A stretch of DNA of 64,000 bases from Flavobacterium anhuiense. Lineage in GTDB: Bacteria; Bacteroidota; Bacteroidia; Flavobacteriales; Flavobacteriaceae. The stretch's first letter is position 1, and every line of letters begins with the position of its first letter. The DNA lies in NCBI RefSeq assembly GCF_004151235.1, contig NZ_JUIV01000006.1, positions 124,001 through 188,000 of the forward strand, given 5' to 3'. The position numbers and the translations under genes were made by a program. Below the pieces are notes generated by a model. The model made no database searches. It saw nothing but the letters and a program-made list of their open reading frames with translations, and had not been told where the DNA came from. Shown one piece after another: positions 17,942 to 30,092 of the stretch.

Positions 17942-19576
17942 ATGAATAAATTTTGGACTTTATTCCTTATTATCTGCCTTCCTGTACAACTATATTCTCA
18001 AGATGAAATTAATTCATTGTTAGATGAATTAGATGCGGCTATTGATAAAAGAGAAATCTATCATAATAAAAAGGAAACTGAAATAAGTAAACTTGTCAGT
18101 TTGAAGAAATTAACTTCTACGAACGTTCAGAAATATGAGATATTTGAAAAGTTATATAATGAATACAGGGCTTATCAGTCAGATTCAGCTTTAAATTATG
18201 CCCGTAGAAGTTTAATAGCGGCTAACATCTTAAAGGATTTAACCAAAATTAATACTGCAAAATTGAATTTAGCATCCATTATGGGAACTTTGGGGATGTA
18301 TAAAGAAGCAACCGATATTTTGCAAGGGATCGATATACATTCTACGCCTGAAATTAAGAGCTTCTACTACGGCGTACAGAGTTCCCTGTATCTGTATATG
18401 TCCATATATGCCGCCTCCAAACAGGAAAAAAAAAGCTACGAACAATTGAGCGAACAGTTTCGGGATTCCGTTTTTAAGTACGAGTCAAAATCGAATGTTA
18501 TTACTCAAGCGAATATTTTGTTTGAAAAAAGGCAATATGACAAGACCCTTCAAATGTTACACGATTATTTTTATAAAATGGATAAAAATGATCCTGATAG
18601 AGCAATCGTAGCCTATATTATATCTAGAACCTACCAAAAGAAGAAAAATTTCCATCAGGAGAAAAAGTGGTTAATCAAATCGGCAATTTCAGATTTGAAA
18701 TTAGATAAAAGGGAATACATTTCACTTCGATCTTTGGCTTTTATCATGTATAAAGAAGATGATGTAGACCGGGCCTATAAATATATCCAACGCTCTTTGG
18801 AAGATGCGCTTTTTTGCAATGCCCGTTTGAGGACCTACGAAATTTCTAGAATGCTGTCTATCATCGATCTAGCTTATCAAAAACAGAATGAAACCAACCG
18901 TTGGCAATTGATAATGTTTTTAATAAGTGTGAGTATTTTATCTCTATTGTTAATGGTTGCTTTGGTTTTGCTATTTAAAGAGATGAAAAAAAAATCCGTA
19001 GCCAAAAGGGAAATTAGTTTGGCCAACAGTAAGCTCGTTGAATTAAATAAAGAGTTGAACAGTTTTAATGAAAGATTAAATTATGCCAACTCAACGCTTA
19101 TAGAGGCTAATTTGGTTAAGGAAATTTACATTGGGCGTTATATGGATCAGTGCTCGCTATATATTAGCAAGTTAGAGGAATATCAGCGTAGATTGAATGT
19201 TATTCTTTCCAGTGGAAAAACAGCCGAATTAGTCAAAGCCGTGAAATCTAAAGAATTCATTGAAGTGGAATTAAAAGAATTTTACAAAAATTTTGACAAG
19301 ACTTTTTTGTCTCTTTTTCCAAATTTCATTGAAGAATTTAATGAATTGCTTATTGATAATGAGTGTATTAAATTAAAACCCGGAGAGTTGATGAATACTG
19401 AATTGCGAATATATGCCTTAATCCGACTAGGAATTTCAGATAGTGTAAAAATTGCGGATTTTTTGCGCTATTCTTTATCTACGATTTATAATTACAGAAC
19501 CAAACTAAGAAATAAAGCTTTAGGTCCTCGGGATAAATTTGAAGCAAATGTGATGCGAATAGAGACTAATATATAG
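17942..19576 (+). CDS. DUF6377 membrane regulator, SusR-like
   Basis: 544 aa: a signal peptide or first membrane segment (MNKFWTLFLIICLPVQLYS), a helical TPR-like periplasmic region to about residue 315, one membrane helix at about 321-343 (LIMFLISVSILSLLLMVALV), a coiled coil, and a C-terminal domain with a helix-turn-helix-like motif (LIRLGISDSVKIADFLRYS then TIYNYRTKLRNKA). This architecture is that of DUF6377 proteins, which I associate with SusR-type regulators of starch loci. It precedes the GH97 gene by 246 bp and presumably senses a maltodextrin and activates the sus-like genes downstream. Direct DNA binding from the membrane is inferred, not shown. Confidence 0.8.
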   Translation: MNKFWTLFLIICLPVQLYSQDEINSLLDELDAAIDKREIYHNKKETEISKLVSLKKLTSTNVQKYEIFEKLYNEYRAYQSDSALNYARRSLIAANILKDLTKINTAKLNLASIMGTLGMYKEATDILQGIDIHSTPEIKSFYYGVQSSLYLYMSIYAASKQEKKSYEQLSEQFRDSVFKYESKSNVITQANILFEKRQYDKTLQMLHDYFYKMDKNDPDRAIVAYIISRTYQKKKNFHQEKKWLIKSAISDLKLDKREYISLRSLAFIMYKEDDVDRAYKYIQRSLEDALFCNARLRTYEISRMLSIIDLAYQKQNETNRWQLIMFLISVSILSLLLMVALVLLFKEMKKKSVAKREISLANSKLVELNKELNSFNERLNYANSTLIEANLVKEIYIGRYMDQCSLYISKLEEYQRRLNVILSSGKTAELVKAVKSKEFIEVELKEFYKNFDKTFLSLFPNFIEEFNELLIDNECIKLKPGELMNTELRIYALIRLGISDSVKIADFLRYSLSTIYNYRTKLRNKALGPRDKFEANVMRIETNI

Positions 19577-19594
19577 TTTTTTTTAAAATTTGCC

Positions 19595-19628
19595 GCCTTT
19601 TTACTCTTCTTATAGTAAAAAGGCTTTT
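19595..19628 (+). terminator. Rho-independent terminator after the DUF6377 gene
   Basis: GCCTTTTTACT pairs with AGTAAAAAGGC around a short loop and is followed by TTTT, 19 bp after the regulator's stop. It separates the regulator transcript from the GH97 gene. Confidence 0.8.
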
Positions 19629-19684
19629 ATTATTCTACCAAATTACTACTTTTTCGTAGGATTAAGTATCGTTAAGTTATTTAA

Positions 19685-21934
<2,250 letters not shown>

Positions 21935-22007
21935 AGCCTAATGACTTTGGAAATTAATTTTACCTATTTAATTGTTTAAATAAAATCAAAGCTGTTTTAT
22001 TATCCCT

Positions 22008-22037
22008 AAACCCCTCAAAGCAATTTGAGGGGTTTTT
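22008..22037 (+). terminator. Rho-independent terminator after the GH97 gene
   Basis: ACCCCTCAAA pairs with TTTGAGGGGT around a GCAA-type loop and is followed by TTTTT. It ends the GH97 transcript, so susC must have its own promoter. Confidence 0.9.
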
Positions 22038-22948
22038 ATCTTCATTGTGCAAACAGTCCTATTCATATTCTTTTTACTTCAACTCGGAAAATTTCAATTC
22101 CAAGATGCATCCCCATAAGTACTTCCTAGAGTGCTTTCTTTCAGTTGAGCCTCCAACGATTATGGTGCTGAATATTCCTATAAGTTTAGTCTCCTTCAAG
22201 TTTTTAATGATAGATGGCTTTTTAGCCATCAGCATTCAAAAGCGGATCATATTCACAATTAAAAGATATATTCGGTATATCAGCCTCAAAAGATCCCGCC
22301 ATTTCGGCAAGGATGCTACTCTGAAAATTCAATTTCTGATCTGTAATTGCGTATTTAGGCTGATAACTTAAAGTTTCTCCTTCCTGTTTTGTGACTTTTT
22401 TTTTGGAGATTCCTAGCAAGAAAAAACTATTGAAACAAACCTTTGGCGGTGGGCAGAATTAAAAATCTTCCTGCATATTCTGCATTATCAACACTTAAGG
22501 ATCAAATCAGAAAATCTTCTACAAAATATATTAGATTTTGTGCCTTCAGGATTATTGAGAGAGATCAAACCAATTAGTTTTTTTAAGGCATTTTAATTTA
22601 AAATATTTCGATTGAAGCGCAGAGCATTAAAGAATTAACAATTTTTACTAGCGTAATAAATCTAATGTTAAACTAACTTTTTTGCAAATGCGATTTGCCT
22701 AGCTCAAATCTGATTTTTTACTACATAGGCACTACTTTTTACAGGTGTTAAATGGTGTTAATTATTTGTTTTTAAGGTGTTTGCGCGTATGTAACAACTC
22801 GTTTAGCTACATTTTTTTTATTGTCAAAATTAAGACTTTAAACGCTTCATAATTTTGTGTCAGCGAAATCGAAATAATCTCTCCTTAGATCATAGCGATA
22901 TTTGCAAAAACAGTATTACTAACAACCAAACTTATTTAAACCAAACTT
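22038..22948. other. Long intergenic region upstream of susC
   Basis: About 900 bp without a convincing gene. A minus-strand frame at 22222-22419 and a plus-strand frame at 22045-22371 overlap each other and match no family I know. TAATTTTG at 22850-22857, fitting TAnnTTTG, lies 92 bp before the susC ATG and is a candidate -7 box. The 5' leader may carry regulatory structure, but I could not identify one. Confidence 0.35.
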
Positions 22949-25927
22949 ATGAAAACAATTTACAGAAAGTTGTTATTTTTATTCCTATTGGTGCCTTTTA
23001 CAGTATTAGCCCAGAACACGTTAAGCGGTACTGTTGCTGACAAAAGGACGGGTCAGCCAATACCGGGAGTAAATTTAAATGTACAAGGTGCTCCAAACGG
23101 TGCATCTACGGGATTTGACGGTAATTTCCAACTGTCAAATGTTAGAAGCGGAAACAAAATTGTTGTTTCTTTCATTGGATACAAAACCCAGACCATTGAT
23201 TACACAGGGCAAAAAACATTAAATGTTTTTTTAGAAGAAGATGCAAACCAGCTCAAAGAAGTTCTAGTTCAGGTAGGTTACGGAACTGTTAAGAAAAAAG
23301 ATGCAACAGGTTCTGTTTCACAAATTGCAGCAAAAGACTTTAATAAAGGGATTAACGTTACTTCTGAGAGTTTAATTAAGGGCCGTATTTCAGGCGTGAA
23401 TATAACAGGCGGAGGAGCGCCTGGAGCAAAAGCGGACATTAGAATTAGAGGAGGCTCATCGTTAAATGCTTCAAACGAACCTTTAATTGTAATAGACGGA
23501 CTTCCCACTAGTAATGCGGTACCTAACGGAGCTACAAGTATTTTGGCTACAATAGATCCTAATGATATTGAGTCGTTTACAGTTTTAAAAGATGCATCTG
23601 CGGCTGCAATTTATGGATCTAGGGCTGCAAATGGTGTAATTGTAATTACAACAAAGAAAGGCTCTAAGGCTGGAATGAAGGTTTCATTCAATTCTCAAAC
23701 CGGCGTGGATACTGTTGCTGATACAGTCGATGTATTGAGTGCTGATCAATTTCGGAATTTAGTAAATGAAAAAGGTTCAGCAGCTCAGAAGGCATTGTTA
23801 GGCACTGCCAATACAAATTGGCAAGATGAAATTTTTCATACTGTACTGACAACCAACAATAATGTATCCGCAAGCGGTGCACTATTTGGCAAGCTTCCTG
23901 TTAGGCTTTCTTTAGGCAACACAAACAACCCTGGAATATTAAAAAATACAAGCTTTGAGAGGACTACTGCTTCATTGACTATGAATCCTGTTTTATTTGA
24001 TAACCATTTAAAAGTTGATATTAACGGTAATTTGTCTTTTGGTAAAAATAGATTTCAAAATCAAGGCGCTGTGATTGGCAATGCAATAGGATTTGATCCT
24101 ACGCAGCCAGTATACCAGACGGGATCTCGTTATGGCGGATATTTCGAATGGTTAGAAGCAAATGGCAATTTACCCTTATTGCCAGGAAGGAACCCTGTGG
24201 CTTTATTAGATCAGACGAACAACAGTTCAACCTCTACTAGAAAATGGGGAAATGTAAGGTTAGATTATAATTTGCATTTCTTTGAAGATTTAAGGGCTGT
24301 GCTTGAATTGGGCATTGATAAATTTGATAGCAACGGATTTATAGATATAAGCACTGAAAGTGCCACTGGATATCAGCCTAATGTTTTTAGCTCAGGAAAT
24401 TGGGTGAATAAAGGAGGAAATACGCATTATACGGACTCGCGCCAAAATAAAAACTTAAATGCCTATTTTAATTATAGCAAAGATTTAGGAAAGTTTAAAA
24501 CTGATGTTACGGCAGGCTATAACTATCAAATGTTTCAAAGAGAAGGATTTACAACTAATAATATAAGAGTTCCCGGTACTGAGCCTGATGTTCAAACGGA
24601 TCCAGATATTAATTTGCAGTCTTACTTTGGTCGTGTAAATCTAGGATATGATGGCAGGTATTTATTAACATTGAATTATAGAAGAGACGGTACTTCGCGT
24701 TTTTCTGAAAAAAACAGATGGGGTAATTTTTCAGGCGCTGCTTTCGCATGGAACATTTCAAGTGAGTCGTTTTTGAAAGATAATAGTGCTTTATCAAATC
24801 TTAAATTACGATTAGGGTATGGTGAGACTGGACAGCAGGATATTAGTGCTTCGTACGATTATCTAAAAAGAGTGACTTTGGGCACGGTGAACTCTCAGTA
24901 TATTTTTGGAAACACTATCTACAGGGTAGCAAGGACTGAAGGTTATAATCCAGACATTAAATGGGAAGAATTAGCTGAAGCCAATATAGGTTTAGATTAT
25001 GGATTATTCAATAATAGAATAACAGGATCCATCAACTATTTTAATAAAAAGTCAAATGATCTTTTAGCTTTTATTGCTTATCCTGATGGCGCGAATATGA
25101 GAAATCAGGGTTTTTCTAACGTAGGCAGCGTAAAGACAGATGGTGTTGAATTTAGCATCGAATCAGACATTATAAAAAATGATAATTTAAACTGGAATTT
25201 AGCTTTTAATGCAACTTATATTAAACAGGAAATAACCAATTTAGGCTTTACTGTTCCGGGTTTTCAAGGATATACCACTGGAGGTATTGCAGGTGGTAAT
25301 GGTAATCAGATACAAATTAACTCTGTAGGATTTGCTCCCAATACCTTTTATGTTTATGAGCAGCTATATGATGCAAATAAAAGACCGATCCAAGGAGCTT
25401 ACGCAGATAGAAATAAAGACGGGCAAATTAACACCGAGGACCGTTACAGGCTTCACAAAGCGGCACCGGATTATACGTTTGGCTTTGTCAGCACATTGAA
25501 TTACAAAAATTTTGATTTTACAATGAATTGGAGAGCTAGTTTAGGAAATTATGTTTTTGACAATATAAGCTCTGATAAAGGATACCTGCAGGCAGGCTTA
25601 AGAAGAGAAACTGATTTGGCCAATGTTACTATAGATTATTATAACACGGGTTTTGATGCTGAAACTAATTCAAATGGAACCCAACGCAACTATTCTGATT
25701 ATTTCATAAAAGATGCATCTTTCATAAAATTAGATAACCTGACAATAGGCTATGCATTAGGGAAAAAGATATTAAAGTCTGCCGCATTGAGATTTTCTGC
25801 AGGAGTTCAAAATGTTTTGACTTTCACAAAATACGACGGTTTGGATCCTGAACAGTTTAATGGCATTGATGGTAATGTTTATCCAAGAGCCAGAACTTAC
25901 TTCTTTGGAGTTAATGCCAATTTGTAA
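22949..25927 (+). CDS. susC: SusC/RagA-type TonB-dependent outer-membrane transporter
   Basis: 992 aa. Signal peptide (MKTIYRKLLFLFLLVPFTVLA), then a carboxypeptidase-D-like beta-sandwich (about 24-105, LSGTVADKRTGQPIPGVNLN), a TonB-box region (VQVGYGTVKKKDATGSV), the plug domain (LIVIDGLP, AAIYGSRAANGVIVITTKKG) and the 22-stranded barrel ending in FFGVNANL. It imports maltodextrins across the outer membrane using TonB-ExbBD energy, with SusD as lid. It is followed by susD after 35 bp and susE after a further 18 bp. Start ATG confirmed by the signal peptide. Confidence 0.95.
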   Translation: MKTIYRKLLFLFLLVPFTVLAQNTLSGTVADKRTGQPIPGVNLNVQGAPNGASTGFDGNFQLSNVRSGNKIVVSFIGYKTQTIDYTGQKTLNVFLEEDANQLKEVLVQVGYGTVKKKDATGSVSQIAAKDFNKGINVTSESLIKGRISGVNITGGGAPGAKADIRIRGGSSLNASNEPLIVIDGLPTSNAVPNGATSILATIDPNDIESFTVLKDASAAAIYGSRAANGVIVITTKKGSKAGMKVSFNSQTGVDTVADTVDVLSADQFRNLVNEKGSAAQKALLGTANTNWQDEIFHTVLTTNNNVSASGALFGKLPVRLSLGNTNNPGILKNTSFERTTASLTMNPVLFDNHLKVDINGNLSFGKNRFQNQGAVIGNAIGFDPTQPVYQTGSRYGGYFEWLEANGNLPLLPGRNPVALLDQTNNSSTSTRKWGNVRLDYNLHFFEDLRAVLELGIDKFDSNGFIDISTESATGYQPNVFSSGNWVNKGGNTHYTDSRQNKNLNAYFNYSKDLGKFKTDVTAGYNYQMFQREGFTTNNIRVPGTEPDVQTDPDINLQSYFGRVNLGYDGRYLLTLNYRRDGTSRFSEKNRWGNFSGAAFAWNISSESFLKDNSALSNLKLRLGYGETGQQDISASYDYLKRVTLGTVNSQYIFGNTIYRVARTEGYNPDIKWEELAEANIGLDYGLFNNRITGSINYFNKKSNDLLAFIAYPDGANMRNQGFSNVGSVKTDGVEFSIESDIIKNDNLNWNLAFNATYIKQEITNLGFTVPGFQGYTTGGIAGGNGNQIQINSVGFAPNTFYVYEQLYDANKRPIQGAYADRNKDGQINTEDRYRLHKAAPDYTFGFVSTLNYKNFDFTMNWRASLGNYVFDNISSDKGYLQAGLRRETDLANVTIDYYNTGFDAETNSNGTQRNYSDYFIKDASFIKLDNLTIGYALGKKILKSAALRFSAGVQNVLTFTKYDGLDPEQFNGIDGNVYPRARTYFFGVNANL

Positions 25928-25962
25928 TAGTACATTCATGAACAAATTTTAAAAAAATAAAA

Positions 25963-27570
25963 ATGAAAATATCATTTAAATATATAGCTTATTTTCTTCT
26001 ATTCATTTTTGGATTAAATATGGTGCTTACTTCGTGTACAAGCGACCTAGAAGTGACCCCAAAAGACGATGATGAATTTTTATCAGATTCCTTTTTTAAA
26101 GACCCCTCATCCTATAAACAAGGATTGGCTAAGCTGTATGCAGGTTTATATGTCGGAGGAAATGATGGTGATGGAATTGCTGATATTGCTGGAATTGGAG
26201 GAGATTTTAGCAGCTATTTGAGGTTATTGTTTGCAATGCAAGAGTTTACAACGGACGAAGCTATTGTATCGTGGGGAGATGATGGTCTGCCAGCATTAAA
26301 TTTTCAGACGTGGAGCACCAATAATCAATTCTTATATGGATTGTATTCCAGAGCTTTTTACCATATTAGTATTGCTAATGAATTTTTAAGGCAAACCACA
26401 GATGAAAAATTAGCAGAAAGAGGTGTTGATGCCAGCCTGAAAAGTGAAATTACCACCTTTAGGGCAGAGGCCCGCTTCTTAAGAGCATTTTCATACTATA
26501 ATTTGATGGATCTCTTTGGTAATGTGCCTATTATCACGGAGAAGGACCCAGTTGGTTTTTTCTATCCCGAACAAAAAGCAAGAGCAGAAGTTTTTGCATT
26601 CATTGAATCCGAATTGAAAGATTTAGACAAAAGCCTTGCCGCTTCAAGAGCAAATGAATACGGAAGAATAGATAAAACAGCTGCTAAATTTTTATTGGCG
26701 CAAATTTATCTTAATGCAAAAGTATATAGCGGAACGGCAAAGAATGATGAGGCAATAGCGGCCTGCAATGATGTTATTAATTCAGCTTACAGTTTTGCAG
26801 ATGTGCCATACCGATATTTATTTGCAGCTGACAATAATGTCAATGGAGCGCAAAATGAATTTATTTTCCCGGTGATCAATGACGGTAATGCTATTAGAGC
26901 TACAGGCGGAGGTATGAGCTTCATTTTGCACGCTTCTATAGGAGGAACAATGGATGCCGCGACCCAAGGGATGGATGGGGGCTGGTCAGGCATCAGAACA
27001 AGAAAAGAATTTGTTCAATTGTTTCCCGATGAAAATGCTACTGGAGATGTCAGAGGCACTTTCTATACCAATGGACAAACCTTAGATATTGCTAACGTAG
27101 GTGCTTTTTCAAACGGTTACGCAGTTACCAAGTACACTAATGTAAATTCTGATGGAAGCGCAGCGCAAAGAAATGATATTCCAGATACAGATTTTCCGAT
27201 GTTTAGATTATCAGATGCATATTTAATGTATGCTGAAGCAACTTTAAGAGGTGCATCAAACGGCAATATCGAAACAGCTTTAGGTTACGTGAATAAAATC
27301 AGAAAAAGAGCTAATGCAACTAGTATTTCAACTTCCGATTTAACATTAGATTTTATTCTTGCGGAAAGGGCAAGAGAATTGTTTTGGGAATGCCACAGGC
27401 GAACTGATTTAATTCGATTTGACAAATTTACCGGTTCAAGTAAACTATGGCAATGGAAGGGAGGCATTCAAAATGGGACTTCTACACAATCCTACAGAGA
27501 TATTATGCCAATTCCCAGCACAACCATTCAAGCTAACCCGACTTTAAAACAAAACCCTGGATATAACTAA
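25963..27570 (+). CDS. susD: SusD/RagB-type glycan-binding lipoprotein
   Basis: 535 aa with a lipoprotein signal (MKISFKYIAYFLLFIFG, lipobox VLTSC at about residue 25). The body has the SusD TPR-like helices: AEARFLRAFSYYNLMDLFGN, the conserved RAEVFAFIESELKDLD and, near the C-terminus, LAERARELFWECHRRTDLIR and the final INPTLKQNPGYN-like end (here QANPTLKQNPGYN). It sits on the cell surface over SusC, captures maltooligosaccharides and opens as a lid. It lies in an operon with susC and susE. Confidence 0.95.
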   Translation: MKISFKYIAYFLLFIFGLNMVLTSCTSDLEVTPKDDDEFLSDSFFKDPSSYKQGLAKLYAGLYVGGNDGDGIADIAGIGGDFSSYLRLLFAMQEFTTDEAIVSWGDDGLPALNFQTWSTNNQFLYGLYSRAFYHISIANEFLRQTTDEKLAERGVDASLKSEITTFRAEARFLRAFSYYNLMDLFGNVPIITEKDPVGFFYPEQKARAEVFAFIESELKDLDKSLAASRANEYGRIDKTAAKFLLAQIYLNAKVYSGTAKNDEAIAACNDVINSAYSFADVPYRYLFAADNNVNGAQNEFIFPVINDGNAIRATGGGMSFILHASIGGTMDAATQGMDGGWSGIRTRKEFVQLFPDENATGDVRGTFYTNGQTLDIANVGAFSNGYAVTKYTNVNSDGSAAQRNDIPDTDFPMFRLSDAYLMYAEATLRGASNGNIETALGYVNKIRKRANATSISTSDLTLDFILAERARELFWECHRRTDLIRFDKFTGSSKLWQWKGGIQNGTSTQSYRDIMPIPSTTIQANPTLKQNPGYN

Positions 27571-27588
27571 CATATAAAAGATAATAAA

Positions 27589-28356
27589 ATGAAAAATATA
27601 TATAAAATTCTGGCTGCATTAATTGCCATATTAATAGTGTCATGTAATGCTGATGATGTTGAAAACAGACCGGTAATCACTGAGGGGATTGCGCCAGTAC
27701 TGCTCACTCCGCAATCTAATTTTAATATTGTGCTCGAAAATGCCAATGCTACAAGCTTAGCGACTACTTTTGTTTGGAATGAAGCACATTATGAGGGAAC
27801 TGAAACAGTTATTAATTATACAATTGAAGTGGCAAAAGCTGGTACCGATTTTAAAAATCCTACTATAGCGAGTGTAACCACCGCTACATTTAAAAGCTTT
27901 ACAGTTGAAGAATTAAATGCCGTCGCTTTAAATGCTGGGCTTACATCTTTTGTCGAAGGAAAGCTGGATGTACGAATTAGATCTACAGTCGGTGCAGTTA
28001 ACGCACTGCCGCAAACATCTAATTTTTACACTATCACCGTAACGCCATACCCTGCATGGCCAAACTGGGGCATAATTGGCAGCGCGACGGCAGCAACAAC
28101 AGGTGGTGACGGTTGGACAGCCGATGCTGACTTAAATTATAATTCAGCTTCTAAAAAATATTCCATCACGATGGATTTAGCCGCGGGGGAAATCAAATTT
28201 AGATTAGATGATGACTGGGCAACAAATTACGGCGATAATGGAAGTGATGGAACTTTAGATGCAGGCGGCACGAATATTCCAATTGTAACAACAGGAAACT
28301 ATACTATTGTAGTTGACTTCACTGCAAAAACTTACACTGTTACAAAAAATTATTAA
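27589..28356 (+). CDS. SusE-like starch-binding lipoprotein, short form
   Basis: 255 aa. Signal and lipobox (LIVSCNADD), then a SusE N-terminal domain (about 25-150, TLLTPQSNF-type region with ATSLATTFVWNEA) and one C-terminal starch-binding module of the SusE/SusF type (about 158-255: WGIIGSATAATTGGDGW, IKFRLDDDWATNYGDNG, the final YTVTKNY). Bacteroides SusE has two such C-terminal binding modules and SusF three; only one is present here. Surface-exposed, it would help hold starch near SusCD. Last gene of the rightward operon. Confidence 0.88.
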   Translation: MKNIYKILAALIAILIVSCNADDVENRPVITEGIAPVLLTPQSNFNIVLENANATSLATTFVWNEAHYEGTETVINYTIEVAKAGTDFKNPTIASVTTATFKSFTVEELNAVALNAGLTSFVEGKLDVRIRSTVGAVNALPQTSNFYTITVTPYPAWPNWGIIGSATAATTGGDGWTADADLNYNSASKKYSITMDLAAGEIKFRLDDDWATNYGDNGSDGTLDAGGTNIPIVTTGNYTIVVDFTAKTYTVTKNY

Positions 28357-28370
28357 TTTTCCATTGTGAT

Positions 28371-28399
28371 AAAAGGCCATCTTAGGATGGCCTTTTTTT
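28371..28399 (+). terminator. Rho-independent terminator after susE
   Basis: AAAAGGCCATC pairs with GATGGCCTTTTT around TTAG, with a T-run on the right and an A-run on the left, so it can work in both directions. It ends the susCDE transcript 15 bp after the stop. Confidence 0.92.
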
Positions 28400-30092
28400 A
28401 ATAATGCTATCGGGACAAATCGAAATTACTGCCAATCAATAGTTTGTTCGTAGTTAGGTTATATTCTTTTTTTTTTTTGATAGCCCTCACTGCTGTAGCT
28501 ACAATATTTTGAATCATAATGCTCACTTCTCGATCGGCTTCGCTGATTCTTTTTGTCATGTTATTTTCAGAATCAGGCAAGAAATTATTTTAACAATTTT
28601 TCTATTTCTTGATAGTAAATTTTATCAAGGGATAAGTGTAATTATTCTTTAATTGCATATCCTTTCTTATAAAAATCTTTGCCTTTTAAAAAAATCTTTG
28701 CCTTTTAAAAAAATCTTTGAACAAACTTATATTGCTCTCTTTTTTGTATGCTAATGCTAAATAGTAATATGTTTCCGCTAAATAGTCATCTATTATAAGT
28801 TATTTTTTTTCTGCTTTCAATCCGCAGAATTTTATCGAAATCTTCGAGGTCAAAATTTGACTGTATGTCCTGTAAGTTTGAATTAAGAACAGATTTTATT
28901 TTATTGATCGGTGTCTTTTTTTGACTAATGTTCTAAAAGCGTGTATCATAGTTCTGTAATTTTCTTCTGTAAGGATAAACCGCAAAATTAGCAAATCACT
29001 AGACAGACTATCGATAACAATTGTTTTAAAAAAAAGTTTTTATCGCCTGTTGAGAACCCTGATGAGCGATATAGATGTGATGCCTAAAATAGGAAGCAAT
29101 GTAATGTTGTGGGATGACTTGTATGATTTAGGTACAGGTCCTAAGACATCCTTTTTCAATGAAAAACATTGTTTTTGAAACACTGCCTTCTTCCAGCAGT
29201 ATGGTTCTGGCAGGAATCTCTATTGGAGCAAAAATCGGTATTAGAATACACCATCTGTCGGTATTGGTTTGTGTTTTTTCTGGCATGGCTGCATCTTTAC
29301 TTGACCGAAAGGGTTATATTATATAACTGATGTTGATTTTTACTAAATTTATTGAAAACAGAATGATTATCTGCAGGGTTAAATGTACTTGTAATCTTCT
29401 GAGGTGCTATACCCGTGAGCTGCAATAGTTATATGGATGAGCTACTGACGTATTTGGACTATTGGTTTTCCGTACCCAAGGGTGGGCTTTCAAAAACTAT
29501 GGCAAGGTTTATGTGCTTATGCATGGATGGTCAATAACTCGATTTATTATATATACAAAAAAATCAAGATGGATTTGTAAGAACCTCTTGTTTTTATTTT
29601 TAAAATTCTTGCCATCATGGCCGACATTTTCCGGTAGATCTGTGTTGTCATTTTATTTTTTTAATTATTTCTACTATTGTTTTTGGGAGGAAGGTTTGGA
29701 CCAGTTATGCGGGTAACGCTTAAAATAGCTATCAGATAATCTGGCCAGTAAATTAATTAGGTATCAGCAATGGTCAGCGGAATCTAATTTGGGTGATCAG
29801 TATCGTCATTGTATTTAATGTTTTTTTAGGTTTAATATTGTTTTTCATGAGCTTTTCCAACTATGCGTTCACAAAGGGATTTCCACTGCACATTAGCAAA
29901 ACGAACTGGCGAAGCAATCGAGGAATAGCTGGTGGCATAGATGGTTTTGCGTCAATTAGCGGTGCATTCTCATGTACCGCTATTTGTAAAGGCAGCATTT
30001 ATGCAGTATGACTTCGGTTAGATAATGTATGGTTTCTTGCAAAGCGGTGGCCTGCTATGAAATAGGGATTTTTAATTTGAATGCGTTTAACC
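28400..30092. other. 1.7-kb zone of decayed DNA between susE and the Tiki-like gene
   Basis: No intact gene. Readable scraps: a minus-strand frame 28407-28559 (starts MTKRISEADREVSIM, 50 aa); a minus-strand piece around 28800-28930 with SVLNSNLQDIQSNFDLED after a frameshift; a plus-strand frame from 29159 (MKNIVFETLPSSSSM, hydrophobic, 55 aa); and hydrophobic plus-strand pieces at 29462-29716 and 29793-30011. I could not assign any. Hydrophobic runs in several frames suggest one or more lost membrane-protein genes. A 19-bp tandem repeat lies at 28671-28720. Confidence 0.35.
28671..28720. repeat. 19-bp tandem repeat, about 2.6 copies
   Basis: The unit AAAAATCTTTGCCTTTTAA occurs twice without a mismatch (28671-28689 and 28690-28708) and is followed by a third partial copy, AAAAATCTTTG. 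It lies in non-coding, decayed DNA and probably arose by slippage. Confidence 0.85.

Noticed and set aside
22222..22419. Minus-strand 65-codon frame upstream of susC
   Set aside because: Overlaps another frame on the opposite strand, no recognisable domain and no operon partner.
28671..28720. Possible CRISPR-like repeats
   Set aside because: The units are directly adjacent without spacers, so it is a simple tandem repeat.
29462..30011. Two plus-strand frames in the decayed zone as real genes
   Set aside because: Short, start in odd places, composition differs between neighbouring pieces; better read as debris.
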